Shown here one piece after another: positions 36,935 through 51,219 of a DNA stretch of 64,000 nt; the stretch's first letter is position 1; each line of letters begins with the position of its first letter. Both the position numbers and the translations under genes were made by a program. The stretch is from positions 18,746,953 to 18,810,952 of the forward strand of contig NC_064036.1 in assembly GCF_932526225.1 (NCBI RefSeq). Direction: 5' to 3'. This stretch comes from Nematostella vectensis. Taxonomy: Eukaryota > Cnidaria > Anthozoa > Actiniaria > Edwardsiidae. The notes below the pieces were generated by a model. It did not search any database and was not told the origin of the DNA. It saw only the letters and a list, made by a program, of their open reading frames with translations.

Positions 36935-39414
36935 AAGGATGTACATTGAAAGGACAATCAACGTATCCTTGCCCAAAATAAACAGCAGTGAACGTAAAAA
37001 AATCCTTCGAGCCGGATTCGAACCAGTGACCTAGGGATCACAATTATAAATCTACAGTCCCCCGCTCTACCAACTGAGCTATCGAAGGATGGATGAGCAT
37101 TGAAAGGGCAATCAACGTAACCTTGACCAAAATAAACAGCAGTGAACGTAAAAAATTCTTCGAGCCGGATTCGAACCAGGAATCTATAATCAGTCTCCAA
37201 GAAAATGAAATTCCATGTAACATTGCCCAACGTAAAGCGCATGTATAAAACATCCTTTGAGCCGGATTCGAACCAGCGAATGAGGGATCACAATTGTAAA
37301 TCTACAGCCCCCCGCTCTACCAACTGAGCCATCGAAGGATGGATGTACATTGAAAGGACAATCAACGTGACCTTGCCCAAAAAAAAAAGAAGTGCATTTA
37401 AAAAAAGTCTTCGAGCCGAATTCGAACCAGCGACCAAGGGATCACAATTATAAATCTACAGTCCCCCGTTCTACCAACTGAGCTATGGAAGGATGGATGT
37501 CCATGGAAAGGACAATCAACGTAACCTTGATCAAAATAAACAGCAGTGCACATAAAAAATCCTTCAAGCCGGATTTTAACCAGCGACCTAGAGATCACAG
37601 TCATAAATCTACAGTCTCCAAGGAAAGGACATTTCATGTAACCTTGTCCATAATAAACAGCAGTGCACGTAAAAAAATACCTCGAGCCTGATTCGAACCA
37701 GCGACATAGGGATCAAAATTATAAATCTACAGTCCCCCGCTCTACCAATTGAGCTATCGAAGGATGGATGTATATTGAAAGGACAATCAACGTAAACTTG
37801 GCCAAAATAAAAAAGCAGTGCACCTAAAAAAAATTTCGAGCCGGATTAGAACCAGCGATTTAGGGATCACAATTATAAATCTACAGTCCCCCGCTCTACC
37901 AACTGAGCTATCGCATGATGGATGTACACGGAAGGAACAATCAACGTAACCTTGCCCAAAATAAACAGCAGTGAACATAAAATAAATCCTTCGAGCCGGA
38001 TTAGAACCAGCGACCTTCGGATCACAATTATAAATCTACAGTCCCCCGCTTTACCAACTGTGCTATCGAAGGATGGATGTACGTGGAAAGGACAATTAAT
38101 GTAAACTTGCCCAAAATAAACAGTATTGCACGTAAAAAAATCCTTCGAGCAGGATTCGAACCAGCGACCTAGAGATCCCAATTATAAATCTACAGTCCTC
38201 CGCTCTACCAACTGAGCTATCGAAGGATAGATGTACATTAAAAGGACAATCAACGTAATCTTACCCAAAATAAAAAAAGCAGTGCACCTAAAAAAATTTC
38301 TTCGAGCAGGATTCGAAACAACAATTTAGGGATCACAGTTATACATCTACAGTCTCCAAGAAAATGACATTCCATGTAATCTGTCCAAAATAAACAGCAA
38401 CTCACGTAAAAAAATTCTTCGAGCCGGATTCGAACCAGCGACCTAGGGATCACAATTATAAATCTACAGTCCCCCGCTCTACAAAACTGTGCTTTCGAAG
38501 GATGGATGTCCATGGAAAGGACAATCAACGTAACCTTGACCAAAATAAACAGCAAGGCACCTAAAAACATTGTTCGAGCCGGATTCAAACCAGCAACCTT
38601 CGGATCACAATTATATATCTACAGTCTCCAAGGAAAGGACATTCCATGTAACCTTGCCCATAATAAACAGCAGTGAACGTAAAAAATTCTTAGAGCCGGA
38701 TTCGAACCAGCAACCTAGGATCAGTCTCCAAGAAAATGAAATTCCATGTAACATTGCCCAACGTAAAGCGCATGTATAAAACATCCTTTGAGCCGGATTC
38801 GAACCAGCGAATGAGGGATCACAATTGTAAATCTACAGCCCCCCGCTCTACCAACTGAGCTATCGAAGGATGGATGTACATTGAAAGGACAATCAACGTG
38901 ACCTTGCCCAAAATAAAAAAGCAGTGCATTTAAAAAAAGTCTTCGAGCCGGATTCGAACCAGCGACCAAGGGATCACAATTATAAATCTACAGTCCCCCG
39001 TTCTACCAACTGAGCTATCGAAGGATGGATGTCAATGGAAAGGACAATCAACGTAACCTTGATCAAAAAAAACAGCAGTGCACATAAAAAAATCCTTCAA
39101 GCCGGATTTTAACCAGCGACCTAGAGATCACAGTCATAAATCTACAGTCTCCAAGGAAAGGACATTTCATGTAACCTTGCCCATAATAAACAGCAGTGCA
39201 CGTAAAAAAATACCTCCAGCCGGATTCGAACCAGCGACCTAGGGATCACAGTTATAAATCTACAGTCCCCCGCTTTACCAACTGAGCTATCGAAGGATGG
39301 ATGTACATTGAAAGGACAATCAACGTAACTTTGCCCAAAATAAATCTACACTCTCCAAGTAAAGGACATTTCATGTAACCTTGCCCAAAATAAACAGCAG
39401 TGCACGTAAAACAA

Positions 39415-39500
39415 TCCTTCGAGCCGGATTCGAACCAGCGACCTAGGGATCACAGTTATAAATCTACAGTCCCCCGCTCTACCAACTGAGCTATCGAAGG
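39415..39500 (-). tRNA. tRNA-Tyr(GTA), intron-containing, intact
   Basis: Family 1, second copy of 34661-34746 and near the left end of the second 4.75-kb segment. Confidence 0.88.
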
Positions 39501-40775
39501 ATGGATGTACATTGAAAGGACAATCAACGTAACCTTGCCCAAAATAAACAGCAGTGAACGTAAAAAAATTCTTCGAGCCGGACTCGAACCAGCGACCTAG
39601 GTATCACAATTATAAATCTACAGTCCCCCGCTCTAGCAACTGAGCTATCGAAGGTTGGATGAGCATTGAAAGGGCAATCAACGTAACCTTGACCAAAATA
39701 AACAGCAGTGAACGTAAAAAAATACTTCGAGCCAGATTCGAACCAGCGACCTAGGGATCACAATTATAAATCTACAGTCCCCCGCTCTACAAAACTGAGC
39801 TAACGAAGGATGGATGTACATGGAAAGGACAATCAACGTAACCTTGCCCAAAAAAAAAGCAAGTCACCTAAAAACATTATTCGAGCCGGATTCAAACCAG
39901 CAACATTCGGATCACAATTATATATCTACAGTCTCCAAGGAAAGGACATTCCATGTAACCTTGCCCATAATAAACAGCAGTGCACGTAAAAAAATACTTC
40001 GAGAAGGATTCGAACCAGCGACCTAGGGATCACAATTATAAATCTAGTCCCCCGCTCTACCAATTGAGCTATCAAAGGATGGATGTACATGGAAAGGACA
40101 ATCAACGTAACCTTGCCCAAAATAAACAGCAATGAACGTAAAACATCCTTCGAGCCGGATTCGAACCAGCGACCTAGGGATCACAATTATAAATCTACAG
40201 CCCCCCGCTCTACAAAACTGAGCTATCGAAGGATGGATGTACATGGAAAGGACATTAAACGTAACCTTGCCCAAAATAAACAGCAAGGCACCTAAAAACA
40301 TTTTTCGAGCCGGATTCAAACCAGCAAACTTCGGATCACAATTATAAATCTACAGCCCCCCGCTCTACCAACTGGGCTATCGAAGGATGGATATGCATTG
40401 AAAGGACAATCAACGTAACCTTGCCCAAAATAAATCTAAAGTCTCCAAGGAAAGGACATTCCATGTAACCTTCCCTAAAATAAACAGCAGTGCACGTAAC
40501 AAAATCCTTGGAGACGTATTTGAACCAGCGACCAAGGGATCACAATTATAAATCTACAGTCCCCCGTTCTACCAACTGAGCTATCGAAGGATGGATGTCC
40601 ATGGAAAGGACAATCAACGTAACCTTGACCAAAATAAACAGCAGTGCACATAAAACATCCTTCAAGCCGGATTTTAACCAGCGACCTAGAGATCACAGTC
40701 ATAAATCTACAGTCTCCAAGGAAAGGACATTTCATGTAACCTTGCCCAAAATAAACAGCAGTGCACGTAAAACAA

Positions 40776-40861
40776 TCCTTCGAGCCGGATTCGAACCAGC
40801 GACCTAGGGATCACAGTTATAAATCTACAGTCCCCCGCTCTACCAACTGAGCTATCGAAGG
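40776..40861 (-). tRNA. tRNA-Tyr(GTA), intron-containing, intact
   Basis: Family 1, twin of 36021-36106 at offset 4,755. Confidence 0.88.
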
Positions 40862-40927
40862 ATGCATGTATTGAAAGGACAATCAACGTAACCTTGCCCA
40901 AAATAAACATCAGTGAACGTAAAAAAA

Positions 40928-41013
40928 TCCTTCGAGCCGGATTCGAACCAGCGACCTAGGGATCACAATTATAAATCTACAGTCCCCCGCTCTACCAACT
41001 GAGCCATCGAAGG
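40928..41013 (-). tRNA. tRNA-Tyr(GTA), near-intact
   Basis: Family 2 with the same A9 to G change as 36173-36258, 4,755 bp away. Confidence 0.7.
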
Positions 41014-41603
41014 ATGGATGAGCATTGAAAGGGCAATCAACGTAACCTTGACCAAAATAAACAGCAGTGAACGTAAAAAATTCTTCGAGCCGGATTCGAA
41101 CCAGCAACCTAGGATCAGTCTCCAAGAAAATGAAATTCCATGTAACATTGCCCAACGTAAAACGCATGTATAAAACATCCTTTGAGCCGGATTCGAACCA
41201 GCGAATGAGGGATCACAATTGTAAATCTACAGCCCCCCGCTCTACCAACTGAGCTATCGAAGGATGGATGTAAATTGAAAGGACAATCAACGTGACCTTG
41301 CACAAATTAAAAAAGCAGTGCATTTAAAAATAGTCTTCGAGCTGGATTCGAACCAGCGACCAAGGGATCACAATTATAAATCTACAGTCCCCCGTTCTAC
41401 CAACTGAGCTATCGAAGGATGGATGTCCATGGAAAGGACAATCAACGTAACCTTGACCAAAATAAACAGCAGTGCACATAAAAAATCCTTCACGCCGGAT
41501 TTTAACCAGCGACCTAGAGATCACAGTCATAAATCTACAGTCTCCAAGGAAAGGACATTTCATGTAACCTTGCCCAAAATAAACAGCAGTGCACGTAAAA
41601 CAA

Positions 41604-41689
41604 TCCTTCGAGCCGGATTCGAACCAGCGACCTAGGGATCACAGTTATAAATCTACAGTCCCCCGCTCTACCAACTGAGCTATCGAAGG
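41604..41689 (-). tRNA. tRNA-Tyr(GTA), intron-containing, intact
   Basis: Family 1, twin of 36849-36934. To its right no fully paired copy is seen until 50.26 kb. Confidence 0.88.
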
Positions 41690-43965
41690 ATGGATGTACA
41701 TTGAAAGGACAATCAACGTAACCTTGCCCAAAATAAACAGCAGTGAACGTAAAAAAATCCTTCGAGCCGGATTCGAACCAGTGACCTAGGGATCACAATT
41801 ATAAATCTACAGTCCCCCGCTCTACCAACTGAGCTATCGAAGGATGGATGAGCATTGAAAGGGCAATCAACGTAACCTTGACCAAAATAAACAGCAGTGA
41901 ACGTAAAAAATTCTTCGAGCCGGATTCGAACCAGGAACCTATTATCAGTCTCCAAGAAAATGAAATTCCATGTAACATTGCCCAACGTAAAGCGCATGTA
42001 TAAAACATCCTTTGAGCCGGATTCGAACCAGCGAATGAGGGATCACAATTGTAAATCTACAGCCCCCCGCTCTACCAACTGAGCTATCGAAGGATGGATG
42101 TACATTGAAAGGACAATCAACGTGACCTTGCCCAAAAAAAAAAAGCAGTGCATTTAAAAAAAGTCTTCGAGCCGAATTCGAACCAGCGACCAAGGGATCA
42201 CAATTATAAATCTACAGTCCCCCGTTCTACCAACTGAGCTATCGAAGGATGGATGTCCATGGAAAGGACAATCAACGTAACCTTGATCAAAATAAACAGC
42301 AGTGCACATAAAAAATCCTTCAAGCCGGATTTTAACCAGCGACCTAGAGATCACAGTCATAAATCTACAGTCTCCAAGGAAAGGACATTTCATGTAACCT
42401 TGCCCATAATAAACAGCAGTGCACGTAAAAAAATACCTCGAGCCTGATTCGAACCAGCGACATAGGGATCAAAATTATAAATCTACAGTCCCCCGCTCTA
42501 CCAATTGAGCTATCGAAGGATGGATGTATATTGAAAGGACAATCAACGTAAACTTGGCCAAAATAAAAAAGCAGTGCACCTAAAAAAAATTTCGAGCCGG
42601 ATTAGAACCAGCGATTTAGGGATCACAATTATAAATCTACAGTCCCCCGCTCTACCAACTGAGCTATCGCATGATGGATGTACACGGAAGGAACAATCAG
42701 CGTAACCTTGCCCAAAATAAACAGCAGTGAACATAAAATAAATCCTTCGAGACGGATTCGAACCAGCGACCTTCGGATCACAATTATAAATCTACAGTCC
42801 CCCGCTTTACCAACTGTGCTATCGAAGGATGGATGTACGTGGAAAGGACAATTAATGTAAACTTGCCCAAAATAAACAGTATTGCACGTAAAAAAATCCT
42901 TCGAGCAGGATTCGAACCAGCGACCTAGAGATCCCAATTATAAATCTACAGTCCTCCGCTCTACCAACTGAGCTATCGAAGGATAGATGTACATTAAAAG
43001 GACAATCAACGTAATCTTACCCAAAATAAAAAAAGCAGTGCACCTAAAAAAATTTCTTCGAGCAGGATTCGAAACAACGATTTAGGGATCACAGTTATAC
43101 ATATACAGTCTCCAAGAAAAGGACATTCCATGTAATCTGTCCAAAATAAACAGCAACTCACGTAAAAAAATTCTTCGAGCCGGATTCAAACCAGCGACCT
43201 AGGGATCACAATTATAAATCTACAGTCCCCCGCTCTACAAAACTGAGCTTTCGAAGGATGGATGTCCATGGAAAGGACAATCAACGTAACCTTGACCAAA
43301 ATAAACAGCAAGGCACCTAAAAACATTGTTCGAGCCGGATTCAAACAAGCAACCTTCGGATCACAATTATATATCTACAGTCTCCAAGGAAAGGACATTC
43401 CATGTAACCTTGCCCATAATAAACAGCAGTGAACGTAAAAAATTCTTCGAGCCGGATTCGAACCAGGAACCTATTATCAGTCTCCAAGAAAATGAAATTC
43501 CATGTAACATTGCCCAACGTAAAGCGCATGTATAAAACATCCTTTGAGCCGGATTCGAACCAGCGAATGAGGGATCACAATTGTAAATCTACAGCCCCCC
43601 GCTCTACCAACTGAGCTATCGAAGGATGGATGTACATTGAAAGGACAATCAACGTGACCTTGCCCAAAAAAAAAAAGCAGTGCATTTAAAAAAAGTCTTC
43701 GAGCCGAATTCGAACCAGCGACCAAGGGATCACAATTATAAATCTACAGTCCCCCGTTCTACCAACTGAGCTATCGAAGGATAGATGTCCATGGAAAGGA
43801 CAATCAACGTAACCTTGACCAAAATAAACAGCAGTGCACATAAAAAATCCTTCATGCCGGATTTTAACCAGCGACCTAGAGATCACAGTCATAAATCTAC
43901 AGTCTCCAAGGAAAGGACATTTCATGTAACCTTGCCCAAAATAAACAGCAGTGCACGTAAAACAA

Positions 43966-44051
43966 TCCTTCGAGCCGGATTCGAACCAGCGAATGAGGGA
44001 TCACAATTGTAAATCTACAGCCCCCCGCTCTACCAACTGAGCTATCGAAGG
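43966..44051 (-). pseudogene. Chimeric tRNA-Tyr copy (family 1 3' part, CATTC-class 5' part)
   Basis: Family 1 flank and acceptor, then GCGAATGAGGG and CAGCCCCCC typical of the CATTC class. Identical design at 59336-59421. Exchange took place inside the T arm. Confidence 0.7.
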
Positions 44052-44159
44052 ATGGATGTACATTGAAAGGACAATCAACGTGACCTTGCCCAAAATAAAA
44101 AAGCAGTGCATTTAAAAAAAGTCTTCGAGCCGGATTCGAACCAGCGACCAAGGGATCAC

Positions 44160-47100
44160 AATTATAAATCTACAGTCCCCCGCTCTACCAACTGAGCTAT
44201 CGCATGATGGATGTACACGGAAGGAACAATCAACGTAACCTTGCCCAAAATAAACAGCAGTGAACATAAAAATAAATCCTTCGAGCCGGATTCGAACCAG
44301 CGGCCTGGGGATCACAATTATAAATCTACAGTCCCCCGCTTTACCAACTGTGCTATCGAAGGATGGATGTACGTGGAAAGGACAATTAATGTAAACTTGC
44401 CCAAAATAAACAGTATTGCACGTAAAAAAATCCTTCGAGCAGGATTCGAAAAAGCGACCTGAAGATCCCAAATATAAATCTACAGTTTTCCGCTCTACCA
44501 ACTGAGCTATCGAAGGATGGATGTACATTAAAAGGACAATCAACGTAATCTTACCCAAAATAAAAAAAGCAGTGCACCTAAAAAAATTTCTTCGAGCAGG
44601 ATTCGAAACAACGATTTAGGGATCACAGTTATACATCTACAGTCTCCAAGAAAAGGACATTCCATGTAATCTGTCCAAAATAAACAGCAACTCACGTAAA
44701 AAAATTCTTCGAGCCGGATTCGAACCAGCGACCTAGGGATCACAATTATAAATCTACAGTCCCCCGCTCTACAAAACTGAGCTATCGAAGGATGGATGTA
44801 CATGAAAAGGACAATCAACGTAACCTTGCCCAAAATAAACAGCAAGGCACCTAAAAACATTGTTCGAGCCGGATTCAAACCAGCAACCTTCGGATCACAA
44901 TTATATATCTACAGTCTCCAAGGAAAGGACATTCTATGTAACCTTGCCCAAAATAAACAGCAGTGCACGTAAAACAATCCTTCGAGCCGGATTCGAACCA
45001 GCGAATGAGGGATCACAATTGTAAATCTACAGTCCCCCGCTTTACCAACTGTGCTATCGAAGGATGGATGTACGGGGAAAGGACAATTAATGTAAACTTG
45101 CCCAAAATAAACAGTATTGCACGTAAAAAAATCCTTCGAGCAGGATTCGAAAAAGCGACCTAGAGATCCCAAATATAAATCTACAGTCCTCCGCTCTACC
45201 AACTGAGCTATCGAAGGATGGATGTACATTAAAAGGACAATCAACGTAATCTTACCCAAAATAAAAAAAGCAGTGCACCTAAAAAAATTTCTTAGAGCAG
45301 GATTCGAAACAACGATTTAGGGATCACAGTTATACATCTATAGTCTCCAAGAAAAGGACATTCCATGTAATCTGTCCAAAATAAACAGCAACTCACGTAA
45401 AAAAATTATTCGAGCCGGATTCGAACCAGCGACCTAGGGATCACAATTATAAATCTACAGTCCCCCGCTCTACAAAACTGAGCTATCGAAGGATGGATGT
45501 ACATGAAAAGGACAATCAACGTAACCTTGCCCAAAATAAACAGCAAGGCACCTAAAAACATTGTTCGAGCCGGATTCAAACCAGCAACCTTCGGATCACA
45601 ATTATATATCTACAGTCTCCAAGGAAAGGACATTCTATGTAACCTTGCCCAAAATAAACAGCAGTGCACGTAAAACAATCCTTCGAGCCGGATTCGAACC
45701 AGCGACCTAGGGATCACAGTTATAAATCTACCGTCCCCCGCTCTACCAACTGAGCTATCGAAGGATGGATGTACATTGAAAGGACAATCAACGTAACCTT
45801 GCCCAAAATAAACAGCAGTGAACTTAAAAAAATCCTTCGAGCCGGATTCGAACCAGCGACCTAGGGATCACAGTTATTAATCTACAGTCCCCCGCTTTAC
45901 CAACTAAGCTATCGAAGGATGGATGTATATTGAAAGGACTATCAACGTAAACTTGGCCAAAATAAAAAAGCAGTGCACCTAAAAAAAAATTTCGAGCCGG
46001 ATTCGAACCAGCGATTTAGGGATCACAATTATAAATCTACAGTCCCCCGCTCTACCAACTGAGCTATCGCATTATGGATGTACATGGAAGGAACAATCAA
46101 CGTAACTTTGCCCAAAATAAACAGGAGTGAACGTAAAAAAATACTTCGAGCCGGATTCGAACCAGCCACCTAGGGATCACAATTATAAATCTACAGTCCC
46201 CCGCTCTACAAAACTGAGCTATCGAAGGATGGATGTACATGGAAAGGACAATCAACGTAACCTTCCCAAAATAAACAGCAGTGCACATAAAACATTCTTC
46301 GAGCCGGATTCGAACCAGCAACCTAGGATCAGTCTCCAAGAAAATGAAATTCCATGTAACATTGCCCAACGTAAAGCGCATGTATAAAACATCCTTTGAG
46401 TCTACAGTCTCCAAGAAAAGGACATTCCATGTAATCTGTCCAAAATAAACAGCAACTCACGTAAAAAAATTCTTCGAGCCGGATTTGAACCAGCGATTTA
46501 GGGATCACAATTATAAATCTACAGTCCCCCGCTCTACCAACTGAGCTATCGCATGATGGATGTACACGGAAGGAACAATCAACGTAACCTTGCCCAAAAT
46601 AAACAGCAGTGAACATAAAAATAAATCCTTCGAGCCGGATTCGAACCAGCGAATGAGGGATCACAATTGTAAATCTACAGTCCCCCGCTTTACCAACTGT
46701 GCTATCGAAGGATGGATGTACGTGGAAAGGACAATTAATGTAAACTTGCCCAAAATAAACAGTATTGCACGTAAAAAAATCCTTCGAGCAGGATTCGAAA
46801 AAGCGACCTAGAGATCCCAAATATAAATCTACAGTCCTCCGCTCTACCAACTGAGCTATCGAAGGATGGATGTACATTAAAAGGACAATCAACGTAATCT
46901 TACCCAAAATAAAAAAAGCAGTGCACCTAAAAAAATTTCTTCGAGCAGGATTCGAAACAACGATTTAGGGATCACAGTTATACATCTACAGTCTCCAAGA
47001 AAAGGACATTCCATGTAATCTGTCCAAAATAAACAGCAACTCACGTAAAAAAATTCTTCGAGCCGGATTCGAACCAGCGACCTAGGGATCACAATTATAA

Positions 47101-47684
47101 ATCTACAGTCCCCCGCTCTACAAAACTGAGCTATCGAAGGATGGATGTACATGAAAAGGACAATCAACGTAACCTTGCCCAAAATAAACAGCAAGGCACC
47201 TAAAAACATTGTTCGAGCCGGATTCAAACCAGCAACCTTCGGATCACAATTATATATCTACAGTCTCCAAGGAAAGGACATTCTATGTAACCTTGCCCAA
47301 AATAAACAGCAGTGCACGTAAAACAATCCTTCGAGCCGGATTCGAACCAGCGAATGAGGGATCACAATTGTAAATCTACAGTCCCCCGCTTTACCAACTG
47401 TGCTATCGAAGGATGGATGTACGTGGAAAGGACAATTAATGTAAACTTGCCCAAAATAAACAGTATTGCACGTAAAAAAATCCTTCGAGCAGGATTCGAA
47501 AAAGCGACCTAGAGATCCCAAATATAAATCTACAGTCCTCCGCTCTACCAACTGAGCTATCGAAGGATGGATGTACATTAAAAGGACAATCAACGTAATC
47601 TTAACCAAAATAAAAAAAGCAGTGCACCTAAAAAAATTTCTTCGAGCAGGATTCGAAACAACGATTTAGGGATCACAGTTATTT
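44160..47684. repeat. Segmental duplication at offset 2,349 bp
   Basis: 44.16-45.335 kb corresponds to 46.51-47.684 kb. The region is made of diverged units (CTTTACCAACTGTGC, GATTTAGGG types) and contains no fully paired tRNA. Confidence 0.75.
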
Positions 47685-49816
47685 ATCTACAGTCCCCCGC
47701 TTTACCAACTAAGCTATCGAAGGATGGATGTATATTGAAAGGACTATCAACGTAAACTTGGTTAAAATAAAAAAGCAGTGCACCTAAAAAAAAATTTCGA
47801 GCCGGATTCGAACCAGCGATTTAGGGATCACAATTATAAATCTACAGTCCCCCGCTCTACCAACTGAGCTATCGCATTATGGATGTACATGGAAAGAACA
47901 ATCAACGTAACCTTGCCCAAAATAAACAGCAGTGAACATAAAAAAATCCTTCGAGCCGGATTCGAACCAGCGACCTGGGGATCACAATTATAAATCTACA
48001 GTCCCCCGCTTTACCAACTGTGCTATCGAAGGATTGATGTAAGTGGAAAGGACAATTAATGTAAACTTGCCCAAAATAAACAGTATTGCACGTAAAAAAT
48101 CCTTCGAGCAGGATTCGAACCAGCGACCTAGAGATCCCAATTATAAATCTACAGTCCTCCGCTCTACCAACTGAGCTATCGAAGGATGGATGTACATCAA
48201 AAGGACAATCAACGTAATCTTACCGAAAATAAAAAAAGCAGTGCACCTAAAAAAATTTCTTCGGGCAGGATTCGAACCAACCATTTAGGGATCACAGTTG
48301 TACATCTACAGTCTCCAAGAAAAGGACATTCCATGTAATCTGTCCAAAATAAACAGCAACTCACGTAAAAAAATTCTTCGAGCCGGATTCGACCCAGCAT
48401 CTAGGGATCACAATTATAAATCTACAGTCCCCCGCTCTACCAACTGAGCTATCGCATGATGGATGTAAATGGAAAGGACAATCGACAAAACCTTGACTAA
48501 AATAAACAGCAGTGAACGTAATAAAAATGCTTCGAGCCGTATTCGAACCAGTGACCTAGGGATCACAGTTATAAATCTACAGTCTCCAAGGAAAGGACAT
48601 TCCATGTAACCTTGCCCAAAATAAGCAGAAGTGCACGTAAAAGAATCCTTCGAGCCGTGTTCGAACCAGCGACCTAGTGATCACAATTATAAATCTACAG
48701 TCCCCCGCTCTATCAACTGAGCTATCGAAGGATGGATGTACATTGAAAGGACAATCAACGTGACCTTGCCCCCAAAAAAAGCAGTGCATTTAAAAAATTC
48801 TTTGAGCCGGATTCGAACCAGCGACCAAGGGATCACAATTATAAATCTACAGTCCCCCGTTCTACCAACTGAGCTATCGAAGGATGGATGTCCATGGAAA
48901 GGACAATCAACGCAACCTTGACCAAAATAAACAGCAGTGCACATAAAAAATCCTTCAAGCCGGATTTTAACCAGCGACCTAGAGATCACAGTCATAAATC
49001 TACAGTCTCCCAGGAAAGGACATTTCATGTAACCTTGCCCAAAATAAACAGCAGTGCACGTAAAACAATCCTCCTAGCCGGATTCGAACCAGCGACCTAG
49101 GGATCACAGTTATAAATCTACAGTCCCCCGCTCTACCAACTGAGCTATCGAAGGATGGATGTACATTGAAATGACAATCAACGTAACCTTGCCCAAAATA
49201 AACAGCAGTGCACCTAAAAAAAAATTTCGAGCTGGATTCGAACCAGCGATTTAGGGATCACAATTATAAATCTACAGTCCCCCGCTCTACCAACTGAGCT
49301 ATCGCATGATGGATGTACATGGAAGGAACAATCAACGTAACCTTGCCCAAAATAAACAGCAGTGAACATAAAACAATCCTTCGAGCCGGATTCGAACCAG
49401 CGACCTGGGGATCACAGTTATAAATCTACAGTCCCCCGCTCTACAAACTGAGCTATCGAAGGATGGATAAGCATTGAAAGGGTAATCAACGTAACCTTGA
49501 CCAAAATAAACAGCAGTGAACGTAAAAAAAATCTTCGAGCCGGATCCGAACCAGCAACCTAGGATCAGTCTCCAAGAAAATGAAATTCCATGTAACATCG
49601 CCCAACGTAAAGCGCATGTATAAAACATCCTTTGAGCCGGATTCGAACCAGCGAATGAGGGATCACAATTGTAAATCTACAGCCCCCCGCTCTACCAACT
49701 GAGCTATCAAAGGATGGATGTACATTGAAAGGACAATCAACGTAACCTTGCCCAAAATAAATCTAAAGTCTCCAAGGAAAGGACATTCCATGTAACCTTC
49801 CCTAAAATAAACAGCA

Positions 49817-51200
49817 GTGCACGTAACAAAATCCTTGGAGACGGATTCGACCCAGCGACCAAGGGATCACAATTATAAATCTACAGTCCCCCGTTCTACC
49901 AACTGAGCTATCGAAGGATGGATGTCCATGGAAAGGACAATCAACGTAACCTTGACCAAAATAAACAGCAGTGCACATAAAAAATCCTTCATGCCGGATT
50001 TTAACCAGCGACCTAGAGATCACAGTCATAAATCTACAGTCTCCAAGGAAAGGACATTTCATGTAACCTTGCCCAAAATAAACAGCAGTGCACGTAAAAC
50101 AATCCTTCGAGCCGGATTCGAACCAGCGACCTAGGGATCACAGTTATAAATCTACAGTCCCCGCTCTACCAACTGAGCTATCGAAGGATGGATGTACATT
50201 CAAATGACAATCAACGTAACCTTGCCCAAAATAAACAGCAGTGAACGTAAAAAAATCCTTCGAGCCGGATTCGAACCAGCGACCTAGGGATCACAATTAT
50301 AAATCTACAGTCCCCCGCTCTACCAACTGAGCTATCGAAGGATGGATGAGCATTGAAAGGGCAATCAACGTAACCTTGACCAAAATAAACTGCAGTTAAC
50401 GTAAAAAATTCTTCGAGCCGGATTCGAACCAGCAACCTAGGATCAGTCTCCAAGAAAATGAAATTCCATGTAACATTGCCCAACGTAAAGCGCATGTATA
50501 AAACATCCATTGAGCCGGATTCGAACCAGCGAATGAGGGATCACAATTGTAAATCTACAGCCCCCCGCTCTATCAACTGAGCTATCGAAGGATGGATGTA
50601 CATTGAAAGGACAATCAACGTAACCTTGCCCAAAATAAATCTAAAGTCTCCAAGGAAAGGACATTCCATGTAACCTTCCCTAAAATAAACAGCAGTGCAC
50701 GTAACAAAATCCTTGGAGACGGATTCGAACCAGCGACCAAGGGATCACAATTATAAATCTACAGTCCCCCGTTCTACCAACTGAGCTATCGAAGGATAGA
50801 TGTCCATGGAAAGGACAATCAACGTAACCTTGACCAAAATAAACAGCAGTGCACATAAAAAATCCTTCATGCCGGATTTTAACCAGCGACCTAGAGATCA
50901 CAGTCATAAATCTACAGTCTCCAAGGAAAGGACATTTCATGTAACCTTGCCCAAAATAAACAGCAGTGCACGTAAAACAATCCTTCGAGCCGGATTCGAA
51001 CCAGCGACCTAGGGATCACAGTTATAAATCTACAGTCCCCGCTCTACCAACTGAGCTATCGAAGGATGGATGTACATTGAAATGACAATCAACGTAACCT
51101 TGCCCAAAATAAACAGCAGTGAACGTAAAAAAATCCTTCGAGCCGGATTCGAACCAGCGACCTAGGGATCACAATTATAAATCTACAGTCCCCCGCTCTA
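49817..51200. repeat. 878-bp higher-order repeat, one and a half periods
   Basis: Period start GTGCACGTAACAAAATCC at 49817 and 50695. Same unit order as 52739-56200. Confidence 0.8.
50256..50341 (-). tRNA. tRNA-Tyr(GTA), intron-containing, intact
   Basis: Family 2, T7 terminator. In its 878-bp repeat the family 1 position (50103-50187) has lost one base next to the anticodon stem, so this is the usable copy. Confidence 0.88.
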
Positions 51201-51219
51201 CCAATTGAGCTATCGAAGG
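51134..51219 (-). tRNA. tRNA-Tyr(GTA), near-intact
   Basis: Family 2 with G15 changed to A in the D loop (GCTCAATTGG); a purine is kept and all stems pair. Confidence 0.72.

Larger units (their letters stand above)
34580..43780. repeat. Segmental duplication at offset about 4,755 bp
   Basis: 34.58-39.03 kb corresponds to 39.33-43.78 kb at offset 4,754-4,756, with scattered substitutions and single-base length changes. A private stretch of about 0.3 kb (39.03-39.33 kb) lies between the copies. Confidence 0.85.

Noticed and set aside
45679-45764. Intact tRNA-Tyr at 45679-45764
   Set aside because: The anticodon loop reads CGGTAG, so invariant U33 is lost; counted as degenerate.
50103-50187. 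Family 1 copies at 50103, 50981, 53025 and 53903 as intact genes
   Set aside because: Each is one base shorter next to the anticodon stem (CAGTCCCCGCTC on the plus strand), removing base 26; left out of the intact list.
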